Part shown: positions 47,786 through 56,711 of the stretch, piece after piece
Position numbering within the stretch: position 1 is the stretch's first letter
How the letters are laid out: each line of letters starts with the position of its first letter
Source of the DNA: Acidipropionibacterium timonense
GTDB taxonomy: Bacteria > Actinomycetota > Actinomycetes > Propionibacteriales > Propionibacteriaceae
Direction: 5' to 3'
Assembly (NCBI RefSeq): GCF_900605005.1
Contig: NZ_LR027558.1
Span: forward strand, 2,505,608-2,569,607
Length of the DNA stretch: 64,000 nucleotides
Position numbers and translations under genes: made by a program
Notes under the pieces: model-generated
Databases searched by the model: none
Told to the model about the DNA's origin: nothing
Seen by the model: only the letters and a program-made list of their open reading frames with translations

Positions 47786-49036
47786 CTAGCCGATGGGTTG
47801 CCTCGGCGCGTCCTCGAGCAGGGCGTCGACGAGCACATGGAGCGCCATCCAGGCCGACACGACATTCGGCCCGACGAAGAGGCTGTTGGCCACGGACAGC
47901 GCCGGAGCCGCCAGCAGGAGTGCCATCTGGGTCCGGGCGAGGACAGGATCGCGTCGACGCCCTCGCCACGCCCGGGACACCATCCACGTCCAGGCAGCGA
48001 CCAAGGCGGCAGCGACCGGTAGACCGAAGTCTCCCGCCACATGGAGCAGCCCGTTGTGGGGATTGACCTTGTGGTGGAGGGCGAAGTGCCCGGGGTGAGC
48101 AGCCAGTCGGGCGAAGCCGCCCGGTCCTGCCCCGAGCCACGGGTGCGAACTCACGAGCGCCAGGCCGAAGGCGAGCAGGGACAGCCTCACCGGCCACGAC
48201 GTCGGCCCGAGATCGGCGTGGTGGACCAGCACCGCGACGACGTCGTGCCAGGCGGACGTGGCGCGACCATGCCAGGGCCCCATGACGAGCCCGCCGATCC
48301 CGACGACTCCCAACGCCACGAGGACCCGTCCCCACCTCTCGAACAGGAGGAGCGCGGCGACCATGCAGCCCACTGCGAGCAGACATGACACCGACCCGGT
48401 CATGCCGAGGAGGTATCCGGTGAGGGCGCAGGCGAGTCCGTGAGCGGCTCGCACCCGTGGACGGCCCGAGGCGAAGGCGGCGTAGGACATCACGGCCGCG
48501 CCGATGGCCAGGAAGAGCGCGTAATAGTTCGGATTGGGGAAGAAGGTCCCGGGGAAGGGGAAGACGAGGGGCCGAGTTCGCCACAATCCACCGACGAACT
48601 GCGGCAGGTGACGGGTCGTGTCATGTTCCCAGACCGCTATCGGTGCGCTGACGAGCACCGACACCTCCCAGCCCACCGCCAAGGCGATCATCGTCCGTCG
48701 GTCGCGGAGCCGAGCCAGGGACCAGGCCAGCACGAATCCCAGGGCCAGGTTGGCCACCTCACCCCAGTCGGCATGACCCGCATGGGCGCCCGAGACAACC
48801 CCGATGACGAGCCATCCGGTGCCCAGCACCGCCAGGGCTCGTTCCCCGCGCCACGACCTGCCGACCGCAAGGGCGCACACGGCCAGACCGGCGACGACGA
48901 CCCGGTACATGGACACCGGACCGAGTGCCGCGTACGAGCCGAGCAGGACAGCCGGCGGCATCGAGCCGATGAGGGCCGCGGCGAGAACTCGCCACGGCCC
49001 TCGTTTCACGGGGACCTGCCCGCCTGGTTGCGTCAC
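47786..49036 (-). CDS. O-antigen ligase-like membrane protein (first copy)
   Basis: A 416-residue protein with about 11 membrane helices. It has the Wzy/WaaL layout: FPGTFFPNPNYYALFLAIGAAVMSYAAF midway, then a large extracytoplasmic loop with SSHPWLGAGPGGFARLAAHPGHFALHHKVNPHNGLLHVAGDFGLP, the H/N-rich signature of the O-antigen ligase domain. In Gram-positives these proteins polymerise or attach glycans. I start at GTG 49036 (GAGGG upstream). A frame open to 49096 overlaps the preceding gene. A second ligase-like protein lies at 61208-62542. Confidence 0.75.
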   Translation of the reverse strand: MTQPGGQVPVKRGPWRVLAAALIGSMPPAVLLGSYAALGPVSMYRVVVAGLAVCALAVGRSWRGERALAVLGTGWLVIGVVSGAHAGHADWGEVANLALGFVLAWSLARLRDRRTMIALAVGWEVSVLVSAPIAVWEHDTTRHLPQFVGGLWRTRPLVFPFPGTFFPNPNYYALFLAIGAAVMSYAAFASGRPRVRAAHGLACALTGYLLGMTGSVSCLLAVGCMVAALLLFERWGRVLVALGVVGIGGLVMGPWHGRATSAWHDVVAVLVHHADLGPTSWPVRLSLLAFGLALVSSHPWLGAGPGGFARLAAHPGHFALHHKVNPHNGLLHVAGDFGLPVAAALVAAWTWMVSRAWRGRRRDPVLARTQMALLLAAPALSVANSLFVGPNVVSAWMALHVLVDALLEDAPRQPIG

Positions 49037-49043
49037 CGGGCCC

Positions 49044-50177
49044 TCAGGCACCCGTGATGTCGACGTCCGGACGGCGCACCGCGGCCTTCTCGACACGCAT
49101 GAGCTCGTCGGCCTCCGCCTCGAAGTTCATCTCCTCCTCGATGGCGCGGCGCCCGTTGGCGCCCATCCGTCGGCACCGTTCGGGGTCGGCGAGGAGTTCG
49201 GCCAAGGCGCTCGCCGCGGCCGAGGAGTCGACGGACGTGTCGACGAAAACGCCGCAGTCCCGGGAACCGAAGAGTTCGACGAGGTACGGAAGATCGGTCG
49301 AGATGAACGGGATGCCGGCCGCCATGTACTCGAAGAGCTTGGTGGGCAGCGCCTTCTGATAGTTCTTGATGGGCTTGAAGAACGCCACCCCCAGCCAGGA
49401 CTTCGCCAGGATGTCCGGCACCTGTTCCCCGGGAACCCGCCCGAGCCAGGTGATGCCGGGATGCTCGTCGACCTCGTCGAAGAAGTGCTTGACCTCCGGA
49501 TCAGGCAGCCCGGCGATGACGAGCCTGGCTCCGGGAGTCCGATCGATCATTTCGAACATCCGGTCCACCTGCCTGCCGGCCGAGAGCATCCCGACGTAGG
49601 CGACCTGGCCGTCCTGCTTGTCCCCGCCGACCACGCCGGGGAAGTCCGACAGCATCGGGTAGTTGCGCACGACGGCGCGGTTGGGATTCCGATAGAACCC
49701 CAGCACGGTGGACGTCGACGCGACGATCCCGTCGAACCCGTGATCGGCCAAGCCGATGATGCCCTTGGCGACGAGCCGGGCGATCGGCTTGACGGCGTCG
49801 GGCAGGTACTCCTTGGCCTCGACCTGGCCGACGAGGTCCTCGTGGGCGTCGTAGACGGCGGCACGGTGCCGTAGGGTCTTCCAGGCCATGACCATCGGGA
49901 TGAGCTCGGGATCGTGGACGTGGACGACGTCCGGACTGATCCGGTCGAGGGCGCGCCATGCCAGCGCCTGTCTCCTCGTCAGTCGGTCGACCCGGTTCGT
50001 CGCCTTGCCCACGCCGACGACGTGAACCCCCTCGACGATCTCCTCACCGTCCTGAGCGCCGATGAACCAGACGTCGGCCCCGGCTCGCGCCAAGGAGCAG
50101 CACTCCTTGCGGAAGACCCGGTTGTCTCGCGGGTTGTGGACCGTCGACAGGTGGCAGATGCGGGCGCGGGAGGCCAT
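49044..50177 (-). CDS. GT4-type glycosyltransferase, paralogue
   Basis: A 377-residue GT-B glycosyltransferase paralogous to the one at 45547-46674. ICHLSTVHNPRDNRVFRKECCSLARAGADVWFIG opens it. VVHVHDPELIPMVMAWKTL, VYDAHEDLVGQVEAKEYLPD, VAYVGMLSAGRQVDRMFEMI and LPTKLFEYMAAGIPFISTDLPYLVELFG follow. The donor is probably a hexose or uronic-acid nucleotide, but this cannot be fixed. The ATG shares a base with the dehydrogenase stop (TGATG), so sugar-nucleotide synthesis and transfer are co-translated. Confidence 0.88.
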   Translation of the reverse strand: MASRARICHLSTVHNPRDNRVFRKECCSLARAGADVWFIGAQDGEEIVEGVHVVGVGKATNRVDRLTRRQALAWRALDRISPDVVHVHDPELIPMVMAWKTLRHRAAVYDAHEDLVGQVEAKEYLPDAVKPIARLVAKGIIGLADHGFDGIVASTSTVLGFYRNPNRAVVRNYPMLSDFPGVVGGDKQDGQVAYVGMLSAGRQVDRMFEMIDRTPGARLVIAGLPDPEVKHFFDEVDEHPGITWLGRVPGEQVPDILAKSWLGVAFFKPIKNYQKALPTKLFEYMAAGIPFISTDLPYLVELFGSRDCGVFVDTSVDSSAAASALAELLADPERCRRMGANGRRAIEEEMNFEAEADELMRVEKAAVRRPDVDITGA

Positions 50178-51478
50178 CAGGCTTCCTCGCCGTCCCCGAT
50201 GACGATGACCTCGACACCCTCCCACTTGGCGGGGTCGACGACGTGACGTCCGTCGACGAGCACCTTGATGCCCGGCAGGTCCGACGGGCTGAACTGCTGG
50301 TACTCGGGGTGGTCGGCCTGGATGAGCGCCCCGTCGACCGGCTCGCCGACGTGGTAGGCGGTGAAGCCGAACTTGGCCAACTCCTCGTCGGTGAACATGG
50401 GGTCGTGGACGAAGACCTGCGCCCCCGCCTGCTCGAGGTCGGCGACGGTCGGGAAGACGCCGGAGAAGGCCGTCTCCTTGACCTTGCCGCGGTAGGAGGC
50501 GCCGAGCACGACGACCTTCCGTCCCTTGAGGTCCCCGAGCACCCTGGCGACCTCGTCGACGCAGTACTGCGGCATCGTCATGTTGGCCTGGCGGGCGGTG
50601 CGCACGATGGTGGCGTCCGGGTCGGTCCACAGGTACAGGCGCGGGTACACCGGGATGCAGTGGCCGCCGACGGCGATGCCGGGGCGGTGGATGTGTGAGT
50701 AGGGCTGCGAGTTGCAGGCGTCGATGACCTTGTAGACGTCGATGCCGTTCTTGGCGGCGAACTTGCCGAACTGGTTGGCCAGGCCGATGTTGACGTCACG
50801 GTAGGTCGTCTCGGCGAGCTTGGCCATCTCGGCGGCCTCGGCGGTGCCCATGTCCCACACCCCGTTGGGACGCGGCAGGTCGGCACGCTCGTCGAAGTCG
50901 AGGAGCTGCTCGTAGAGGGCGATGCCCTTGGCGGTGCCCTCGGGGCTCAGGCCGCCGACGAGCTTGGGGTAACGACGCAGGTCGGCGAAGACGCGGCCGG
51001 TGAGCACCCGCTCCGGGGAGAAGACGAGGGTGAAGTCCTGGCCCTCGGTCAGACCCGAGATCTTCTCGATCATCGGCTTCCACCGGTTCCGCGTCGTGCC
51101 GACCGGCAGGGTCGTCTCGTAGGAGATGACGGTGTCCGGGGTGAGGTGCTCGGCCAGCGACGTCGTGGCGGCGTCCATCCAGCCGAAGTCCGGCTCCCAG
51201 GTCTCGTCGTTGACGAAGAGCGGGACGACCAGGACGATGGCGTCGGCCCCGGGGACGGCCTCGGCGTAGTCGGTGGTGGCGCGCAGCTTGCCGGCCGGGA
51301 CGAGCTTCTTGAGCTTCTCGTCGAGGAAGGCCTCACCGGGGAAGGGCTCGTTGCCCTTGTTGATCTCGTCGACCACGCGCTGCTGGACGTCGACGCCGAT
51401 GACGTCGTGTCCCTTCTCGGCGAACTGCACGGCCAGCGGCAGGCCGATCTTGCCCATGGCAATGACGGCGATCTTCAT
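50177..51478 (-). CDS. wecC: UDP-ManNAc/UDP-sugar dehydrogenase
   Basis: A 433-residue nucleotide-sugar dehydrogenase oxidising the C6 alcohol to a carboxylate. The N-terminal Rossmann segment is MKIAVIAMGKIGLPLAVQFAEKGHDVIGVD. ISYETTLPVGTTRNRW and FSPERVLTGRVFADLRRYPKLVGG are present, and the catalytic cysteine is Cys274 in GIAVGGHCIPVYP, with TAEAAEMAKLAETTYRDVNIGLANQF before it. The family resemblance is to UDP-ManNAc dehydrogenases, and wecB in the same cluster supports that substrate. Start ATG 51478 follows GAGGAG. Confidence 0.88.
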   Translation of the reverse strand: MKIAVIAMGKIGLPLAVQFAEKGHDVIGVDVQQRVVDEINKGNEPFPGEAFLDEKLKKLVPAGKLRATTDYAEAVPGADAIVLVVPLFVNDETWEPDFGWMDAATTSLAEHLTPDTVISYETTLPVGTTRNRWKPMIEKISGLTEGQDFTLVFSPERVLTGRVFADLRRYPKLVGGLSPEGTAKGIALYEQLLDFDERADLPRPNGVWDMGTAEAAEMAKLAETTYRDVNIGLANQFGKFAAKNGIDVYKVIDACNSQPYSHIHRPGIAVGGHCIPVYPRLYLWTDPDATIVRTARQANMTMPQYCVDEVARVLGDLKGRKVVVLGASYRGKVKETAFSGVFPTVADLEQAGAQVFVHDPMFTDEELAKFGFTAYHVGEPVDGALIQADHPEYQQFSPSDLPGIKVLVDGRHVVDPAKWEGVEVIVIGDGEEA

Positions 51479-51648
51479 GCCAGACTCCTCGTCTTCTCGT
51501 GTGTGGCTCTCGGGGTGAAAGTCCGTCCCGTGGCCCGGCACACGGCACGGCCCACGATCGACGACAGTCTACCGAGGGGTGACGACGCCGTGCGCCTCCC
51601 CGACCCAGCAGGCCCGAAGATCCGACCCGTCGCACCCGAGGTCGAGCT

Positions 51649-51664
51649 AGTGATGAAGATCACA
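51649..51664. promoter_or_regulatory. CRP/GlxR-type site upstream of gluA
   Basis: AGTGATGAAGATCACA is a dyad (GTGAT/ATCAC) that differs at one terminal base from the TGTGAN6TCACA consensus bound by CRP/GlxR regulators. It lies 62 bp before the gluA start. Confidence 0.55.
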
Positions 51665-51726
51665 ATTTGGAAACGATTGTCGGCGCCCCCTCCCCAGGAT
51701 GCCCCGACGGGTTTAGCCTCCCACCC

Positions 51727-52509
51727 ATGGCACCGTTCAACCGCGAGGACACCGGCCCCCTGGTCCACAGCATCGGGGACACCGTCGTCGAGCTCTCCCA
51801 CGTCGACAAGCACTTCGGCGAGTTGCACGTACTCCGGGACATCAACCTCACCGTCGCCAAGGGCGAGGTCGTCGTCATCCTGGGACCCTCCGGTTCGGGC
51901 AAGTCGACGCTGTGTCGCACCATCAACCGCCTCGAGACCATCGACTCGGGCACCATCACCATCGACGGCAAGCCCCTGCCGGCCGAGGGGAAGGCCTTGG
52001 CCGAGCTGCGTGCCGAGGTCGGCATGGTCTTCCAGTCCTTCAACCTCTTCGCCCACAAGACGATCCTCGAGAACGTCATGCTCGGGCCGGTCAAGGTGCG
52101 CAAGCGTTCGAGGGCCGAGGCCGAGAAACAGGCCCGCGCGCTCCTGGACCGGGTCGGGGTGGCCAGTCAGGCCGACAAGTACCCGGCCCAGCTCTCCGGT
52201 GGCCAGCAGCAGCGCGTCGCCATCGCCCGGTCCCTGGCCATGGACCCCCGCGTCATCCTCTTCGACGAACCCACCTCGGCCCTCGACCCCGAGATGGTCC
52301 AGGAGGTGCTCGACGTCATGGTCGACCTCGCTCGTCGGGGCATGACGATGATCGTCGTCACCCACGAGATGGGGTTCGCCCGCAAGGCCGCCAACCGGGT
52401 CGTCTTCATGTCCGATGGCCAGATCGTCGAGAAGTCCGATCCCGAGACCTTCTTCACCAACCCCACCAGCGACCGGGCCCGGGACTTCCTGGGCAAGATC
52501 CTCCACTGA
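51727..52509 (+). CDS. gluA: Glutamate ABC transporter ATP-binding protein
   Basis: A 260-residue polar-amino-acid uptake ATPase. It has Walker A GPSGSGKSTLCRTINRLE, Q-loop VFQSFNLFAHKTILENV, signature LSGGQQQRVAIARSL, Walker B VILFDEPTSALDPEMV and H-loop VVTHEMGFARKAANRV. Start ATG 51727 gives the usual family length. A frame open to 51667 has an unlikely N-terminus. It is first in gluABCD (ATPase, binding lipoprotein, two permeases), the same order as the Corynebacterium glutamate system, and a CRP/GlxR-like site precedes it. Confidence 0.94.
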   Translation: MAPFNREDTGPLVHSIGDTVVELSHVDKHFGELHVLRDINLTVAKGEVVVILGPSGSGKSTLCRTINRLETIDSGTITIDGKPLPAEGKALAELRAEVGMVFQSFNLFAHKTILENVMLGPVKVRKRSRAEAEKQARALLDRVGVASQADKYPAQLSGGQQQRVAIARSLAMDPRVILFDEPTSALDPEMVQEVLDVMVDLARRGMTMIVVTHEMGFARKAANRVVFMSDGQIVEKSDPETFFTNPTSDRARDFLGKILH

Positions 52510-52575
52510 CCGACTCCCTCCCCCAAGCCCTCCCCCGTACCACCCGACCCCGTCGGATCCCTCCAGGAAGGACCC

Positions 52576-53424
52576 ATGATGAACCTGCGCAAGCCCCTGT
52601 CGGCCCTTGGCGCCGTCGCCCTGGGCATGTCCCTGCTCACCGGCTGCGTCGCCGGCAGCTCCTCGTCGAACGGCTCGGGGGACTCCAGTTCCTCGACCGG
52701 CGGCTCGGTGACCATCGGCATCAAGTTCGACCAGCCCGGCCTGGGCCTCAAGGACGGCACCACCTATAAGGGCTTCGACGTCGACGTCGCCCGCTACGTC
52801 GCCAAGGAACTGGGCTACACCGACGTCAAGTTCGTCGAGACCCCCTCGGCCCAGCGCGAGACGATGATCCAGTCCGGCCAGGTGAAGATGATCTTCGCCA
52901 CCTACTCCATCACCGACGCCCGCAAGGAGAAGGTCTCCTTCGCCGGGCCCTACTTCGTCGCCGGCCAGGACCTCCTCGTGCGCTCGGGGACCACCGACAT
53001 CACCGGGCCCGACAGCCTCAACGGCAAGAAGCTCTGCTCGGTCACCGGGTCGACCTCGGCCCAGAAGGTCAAGGACAAGTTCGCCAACAAGGTCGACCTG
53101 CAGGAGTACGACACCTATTCCAAGTGCGTCGCCGCCCTGGCCGCCGGGACGATCGACGCCGTCACCACCGACGACATCATCCTGGCCGGGTTCGCCAACC
53201 AGTCCCAGTACCAGGGCAAGCTCAAGGTCGTCGGCAAGCCCTTCACCACCGAGCGCTACGGCGTCGGCATCAAGAAGGGCGACACCGCCCTGGCCACGAA
53301 GATCAACGCCGCCATCACCAAGATGATCTCCGACGGAACGTGGGAGAAGGACCTCAAGGCCGACGCCGGCGACTTCTCGTACAACAAGGAGAACAATCCG
53401 CCCAAGGCCACCGAGGGTCAGTGA
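52576..53424 (+). CDS. gluB: Glutamate-binding lipoprotein
   Basis: A 282-residue solute-binding protein of family 3. The lipoprotein signal peptide ends in LLTGC (Cys at residue 24), followed by a serine/glycine linker. The mature fold shows VTIGIKFDQPGLGLKDG, TYKGFDVDVARYVAKELGYTDVKFVETPSAQRETMIQSGQVKMIFATYSITDARKEKVSFAGPYFVAG and the hinge YGVGIKKGDTALATKINAAI. It captures glutamate or aspartate outside the membrane. ATG 52576 and ATG 52579 are adjacent, with AGGAAGGA upstream. Confidence 0.93.
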   Translation: MMNLRKPLSALGAVALGMSLLTGCVAGSSSSNGSGDSSSSTGGSVTIGIKFDQPGLGLKDGTTYKGFDVDVARYVAKELGYTDVKFVETPSAQRETMIQSGQVKMIFATYSITDARKEKVSFAGPYFVAGQDLLVRSGTTDITGPDSLNGKKLCSVTGSTSAQKVKDKFANKVDLQEYDTYSKCVAALAAGTIDAVTTDDIILAGFANQSQYQGKLKVVGKPFTTERYGVGIKKGDTALATKINAAITKMISDGTWEKDLKADAGDFSYNKENNPPKATEGQ

Positions 53425-53454
53425 CCCGCGACCGGCGTCCCCCGTCGACATCCC

Positions 53455-53466
53455 AGGAGGTGATCC
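53455..53466 (+). promoter_or_regulatory. Extended Shine-Dalgarno of gluC
   Basis: AGGAGGTGATCC, complementary to the whole conserved 16S rRNA 3' end, abuts the gluC ATG. It is the strongest ribosome binding site noticed in the window. Confidence 0.75.
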
Positions 53467-54150
53467 ATGTCCGCCCTCGCCGATCTCATGCGTACCTATG
53501 ACGTCCTCGGCGGGTTCTGGATGACGATCCGGCTCACCCTGTGCGCGGCTCTCGGGGCCTTCCTCATCGGCACCGTCGTCGTCATCATGAGGGTCAGCCC
53601 AGTCAAGGCCTTCCAGCTGTTCGGCCGGGGGTACGTCGACGTCGTGCGCAACACACCACTCACCGTCATCGTCACCTTCTGCGCCCTGGGCTTCTACAAC
53701 GTCATGTCGTGGCAGCTCGCCGGGCCGCACGCCCGGTCGGCCACCCAGCTCTTCTGGTGGGGCGTGGTGGCCCTGTCGGTGTACCACGCCACCGACGTGG
53801 CCGAGGGCATCCGTTCGGGCATCAACACCGTCGGGGCGGGGCAGGCCGAGGCGGCACGGTCCATCGGGCTGGACTTCGGCCAGACCCTGCGTCACGTCGT
53901 CCTGCCGCAGGCCATGCGTGGGGCGATCACCCCCTTGGGCAACACCCTCATCGCCCTGACGAAGAACACGACCGTCGTCTCGGCGATCGGGGTGGCCGAC
54001 GCCTCCTACGTCATGAAGAACATGATCGAGTTCTCCCCCCAGTTCATCTATGCGATCTTCATCCTCATGGCCCTGGGCTTCGTCATCCTCACCCTGCCCC
54101 TGGGCATGTTCGTCTCGTGGATCACGACCCGGATGGCGGTGCAGCGATGA
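53467..54150 (+). CDS. gluC: Glutamate ABC transporter permease
   Basis: A 227-residue inner-membrane permease of the HisM/GlnP type, with about five helices. The start FWMTIRLTLCAALGAFLIGTVVVIMRVSP is followed by GYVDVVRNTPLTVIVTF and the EAA loop TVGAGQAEAARSIGLDFGQTLRHVVLPQAMRGAITPLGNTLIALTKNTTV, which docks onto GluA. It pairs with GluD as a heterodimer. The stop overlaps the gluD start (ATGA), and the gene has an unusually complete Shine-Dalgarno sequence. Confidence 0.93.
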   Translation: MSALADLMRTYDVLGGFWMTIRLTLCAALGAFLIGTVVVIMRVSPVKAFQLFGRGYVDVVRNTPLTVIVTFCALGFYNVMSWQLAGPHARSATQLFWWGVVALSVYHATDVAEGIRSGINTVGAGQAEAARSIGLDFGQTLRHVVLPQAMRGAITPLGNTLIALTKNTTVVSAIGVADASYVMKNMIEFSPQFIYAIFILMALGFVILTLPLGMFVSWITTRMAVQR

Positions 54151-55079
54151 GCAGCTCGGTCCTCTTCGACGTGCCCGGGCCGGCAGCCCTGCGACGGCAT
54201 CGTCTCATCGGGGTGCTGGGGGTGGTGCTCCTCGTGGCCGCCGCGTTCGGCGTCGTCTGGGGGCTGCGCAGCCAGCTGGGGGCGCAGGCCTGGCAGCCGC
54301 TGGGTGACCCGACCACCTGGGCCTCCTATTTCGTGCCCGGGATCCTCAACACCCTCCAGGCGGCGGCGATCGCCCTCGTCCTGGCCTGCGCGGTGGGGCT
54401 CGTCCTGGCCCTGGGCCGGATGAGCTTCGTCATCCCCGTCCGGGCCGTCTGCTCGGTGCTCGTCGAGTTCTTCCGGGCCGTTCCGGTGCTCATGGCGATG
54501 CTCTTCTTCTACTACCTCATGGTCTTCGCCGCACCCTTCGACTCCCTCGTCCCGCCGGCGATGAAGTCGCTCGTCGGGGTCGTCGCCGGGCTCACCCTGT
54601 ACAACGGCGCGGTCATGGCCGAGCTGCTGCGCGCCGGGGTGAACTCGCTGCCCCGCGGCCAGACCGAGGCGGGGCTGTCGATCGGCCTGTCGCTGGAACA
54701 GACCCGACGGACGATCCTCCTGCCCCAGGCGATCACCGCGATGATGCCGGCCCTCGTCAACCAGCTCATCGTCATCGTCAAGGACACCGCCCTGGGCTAC
54801 ATCATCACCTACCCGGAGCTGTTGCGGTCGGCGACGACGCTCTCGAGCAACTACGCCAACATCGTGCCGTCCTTCCTCGTCGTGGCGATACTCTTCATCG
54901 TCATCAACTTCTCGTTGTCCCGGCTCGCCGAGGTGCTCGAGGCACGGGTGCGACGCCGCCGAGGCCACGTCGTCACCGCCGCCGAGGCCCATCAGGGGGC
55001 CTTCCTTGCCGACGAGGGGGCCCTCGAGGAGGCCGACGACCAGCACCAGGTGGTGCGTGAGGGGAGCCACCACCACTGA
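54147..55079 (+). CDS. gluD: Glutamate ABC transporter permease, second subunit
   Basis: A 310-residue permease. It has a long cytoplasmic N-terminus, then helices from about residue 24. EFFRAVPVLMAMLFFYYL and the EAA loop NSLPRGQTEAGLSIGLSLEQTRRTILLPQAITAMMPALVNQLIVIVKDTALGYIITYPELL are typical. The tail after residue 270 is charged and histidine-rich (DDQHQVVREGSHHH), longer than in GluC. ATG 54147 overlaps gluC by 4 bp. The frame extends far upstream but lies within gluC. Confidence 0.92.
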   Translation: MSSSVLFDVPGPAALRRHRLIGVLGVVLLVAAAFGVVWGLRSQLGAQAWQPLGDPTTWASYFVPGILNTLQAAAIALVLACAVGLVLALGRMSFVIPVRAVCSVLVEFFRAVPVLMAMLFFYYLMVFAAPFDSLVPPAMKSLVGVVAGLTLYNGAVMAELLRAGVNSLPRGQTEAGLSIGLSLEQTRRTILLPQAITAMMPALVNQLIVIVKDTALGYIITYPELLRSATTLSSNYANIVPSFLVVAILFIVINFSLSRLAEVLEARVRRRRGHVVTAAEAHQGAFLADEGALEEADDQHQVVREGSHHH

Positions 55080-55094
55080 GGAAGGTGGGACCCG

Positions 55095-55481
55095 ATGTCC
55101 AGGAAGACGACCGTGACATGGCTGGCGAGCCCGGAGGACCACGACTATCCGGCCGCCGCCAGCTACTTGTCGCTGCTCCTGGGGCCGCAGGACGTCGACC
55201 GGCTCGTCGACGCCCTGCGGGCCGCGACGACGTCGACCTTCAAGGCCAAGGACCTGCTACGGGCCAGCCGGCTGCCGCTGCTGCCCACCGACAACCCGCA
55301 CGTGGCCAGCGACCTGGCCAAGATCGACGGCGGCAAGGCCCTGTCACCCGTACTGCTGGTGCGTGGCCGGATCGGTGAGGGGATCCCCCTCACCGTCGCC
55401 GACGGATACCACCGCATCTGCGCGAGCTACCACACCGACGAGAACACCGACATCCCCGCCGTCGTCGTCGACCTGCCATGA
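55095..55481 (+). CDS. Small ParB/sulfiredoxin-like protein
   Basis: A 128-residue protein without a named function. The end of the sequence (LSPVLLVRGRIGEGIPLTVADGYHRICASYHTDENTDIPAVVVDLP) resembles the ParB/Srx nucleotide-binding fold, where a D-G-x-H-R motif forms the CTP/ATP pocket. Here it reads ADGYHRICA (about residues 103-111). The N-terminus TVTWLASPEDHDYPAAASYLSLLLG is helical. It follows gluD by 15 bp and overlaps the antiporter start (ATGA), so it may belong to either unit. Partition function is unlikely given the size. Confidence 0.6.
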   Translation: MSRKTTVTWLASPEDHDYPAAASYLSLLLGPQDVDRLVDALRAATTSTFKAKDLLRASRLPLLPTDNPHVASDLAKIDGGKALSPVLLVRGRIGEGIPLTVADGYHRICASYHTDENTDIPAVVVDLP

Positions 55482-56620
55482 CCTTCGCGACGCTGGCGCT
55501 CATCTGCGCGGTCTCGCTGCTCGGCCCGGTGCTGTCGATGACGGGGCCGGTGCGCCTGCCGGTCGTCGTCGGCGAGCTCGCCGTCGGCGTCATCCTGGGA
55601 CGCACCGGGCTGGGACTGGTGCACTCGACCGACCCGACCTTCTCCTTCATGGCCCAGGTCGGTTTCGCCGTCGTCATGTTCATCGCCGGCAGCCACGTGC
55701 CCCTGCACCATCCTGCCCTGCGCCGCGGGTTGGGTCGCGGGACCGGTCGGGCGCTGCTCGTCGCCGCCGTGGCCGCTCCGGTCGGGCTCGGGCTGGGGTA
55801 CCTCTTCGGCACCGGGCACGGCGCCCTCTACGCCGTTCTCCTGGCCTCCTCCTCGGCGTCCCTCGTCATGCCCACCCTGGAGGGGGTGGAGGTCTCGAGC
55901 ACCGCCGGTGTCGAGATGCTCGTCCAGTTGACGGTGGCCGACGCCGCGACCATCGTCGTCCTGCCCCTGGTCGTCGACCCGGCGAGGGCCCGGACGGCGG
56001 CCCTGGGCACGGCTGCGGTGCTCGCCTGTGCGGTGGTGGCCTGGGCGATCATCGTCAAGCTCAGCGCCCATGGGCGGCGTCGACGGCTCCACGTCGTCTC
56101 CGAGGACCATCACCTCGCGGTCGAGGTGCGCATCGTCCTCGTGCTCCTCTTCGCCCTGTGCGCGGTGGCGGCGAGCACCGGGGTGTCGGTCATGCTGGCC
56201 GGCTTCTGTGCCGGACTGGTCGTCTCGGCGGCCGGGGAGCCGCGACGGGTCGAGCACCAGGTCTTCGCCGTGGGTGAGGGGTTCTTCGCGCCGATCTTCT
56301 TCGTCTGGCTGGGGTCAGGTCTCGACCTGCGGTCCCTGGCCAGCCACCCCGCGGCGATCGGGTTGGGGCTGGCCCTCGGCCTGGCGGCGGTCGGCGTCCA
56401 CTCCCTCGGCACCCTGGCCCGGCAACCCTGGCCGCTGGCGGCCGTCACGGCAGCCCAGCTCGGCGTCCCGGTGGCCGCGGCGGCCCTGGGCACCGCCCAG
56501 GGATCGCTGGCTCCCGGGGAGGCCACCGCGCTGCTCCTCGGCGCCCTCGTCACCGTGGCGACCGTCACCCTGGTGAGTCCTCGGGTCAGAGGTCTCGTGA
56601 GAGCCGACACGAACTGCTAG
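55478..56620 (+). CDS. CPA2-family (Kef-type) cation/proton antiporter
   Basis: A 380-residue membrane protein with 11-12 helices of the sodium/hydrogen exchanger fold. LPVVVGELAVGVILGRTGLGL near residues 28-48 is the family start. Aspartate in LVQLTVADAATIVVLPLV is the candidate ion site, and VSVMLAGFCAGLVVSAAG, then FAPIFFVWLGSGLDL follow. It lacks the C-terminal RCK/TrkA-N domain of KefB/KefC, so it is the short form. The ion is uncertain (Na+ or K+). It is coupled to the ParB-like gene by a 4-bp overlap. Confidence 0.87.
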   Translation: MTFATLALICAVSLLGPVLSMTGPVRLPVVVGELAVGVILGRTGLGLVHSTDPTFSFMAQVGFAVVMFIAGSHVPLHHPALRRGLGRGTGRALLVAAVAAPVGLGLGYLFGTGHGALYAVLLASSSASLVMPTLEGVEVSSTAGVEMLVQLTVADAATIVVLPLVVDPARARTAALGTAAVLACAVVAWAIIVKLSAHGRRRRLHVVSEDHHLAVEVRIVLVLLFALCAVAASTGVSVMLAGFCAGLVVSAAGEPRRVEHQVFAVGEGFFAPIFFVWLGSGLDLRSLASHPAAIGLGLALGLAAVGVHSLGTLARQPWPLAAVTAAQLGVPVAAAALGTAQGSLAPGEATALLLGALVTVATVTLVSPRVRGLVRADTNC

Positions 56621-56711
56621 ATTCCCACACGAGCCCACAGGATCGGATGCCGGTGGGTGCACGCCCCGGGCGTCGTGGCCGGGCACCGATCACGCCGACC
56701 CGGGAGGGACC

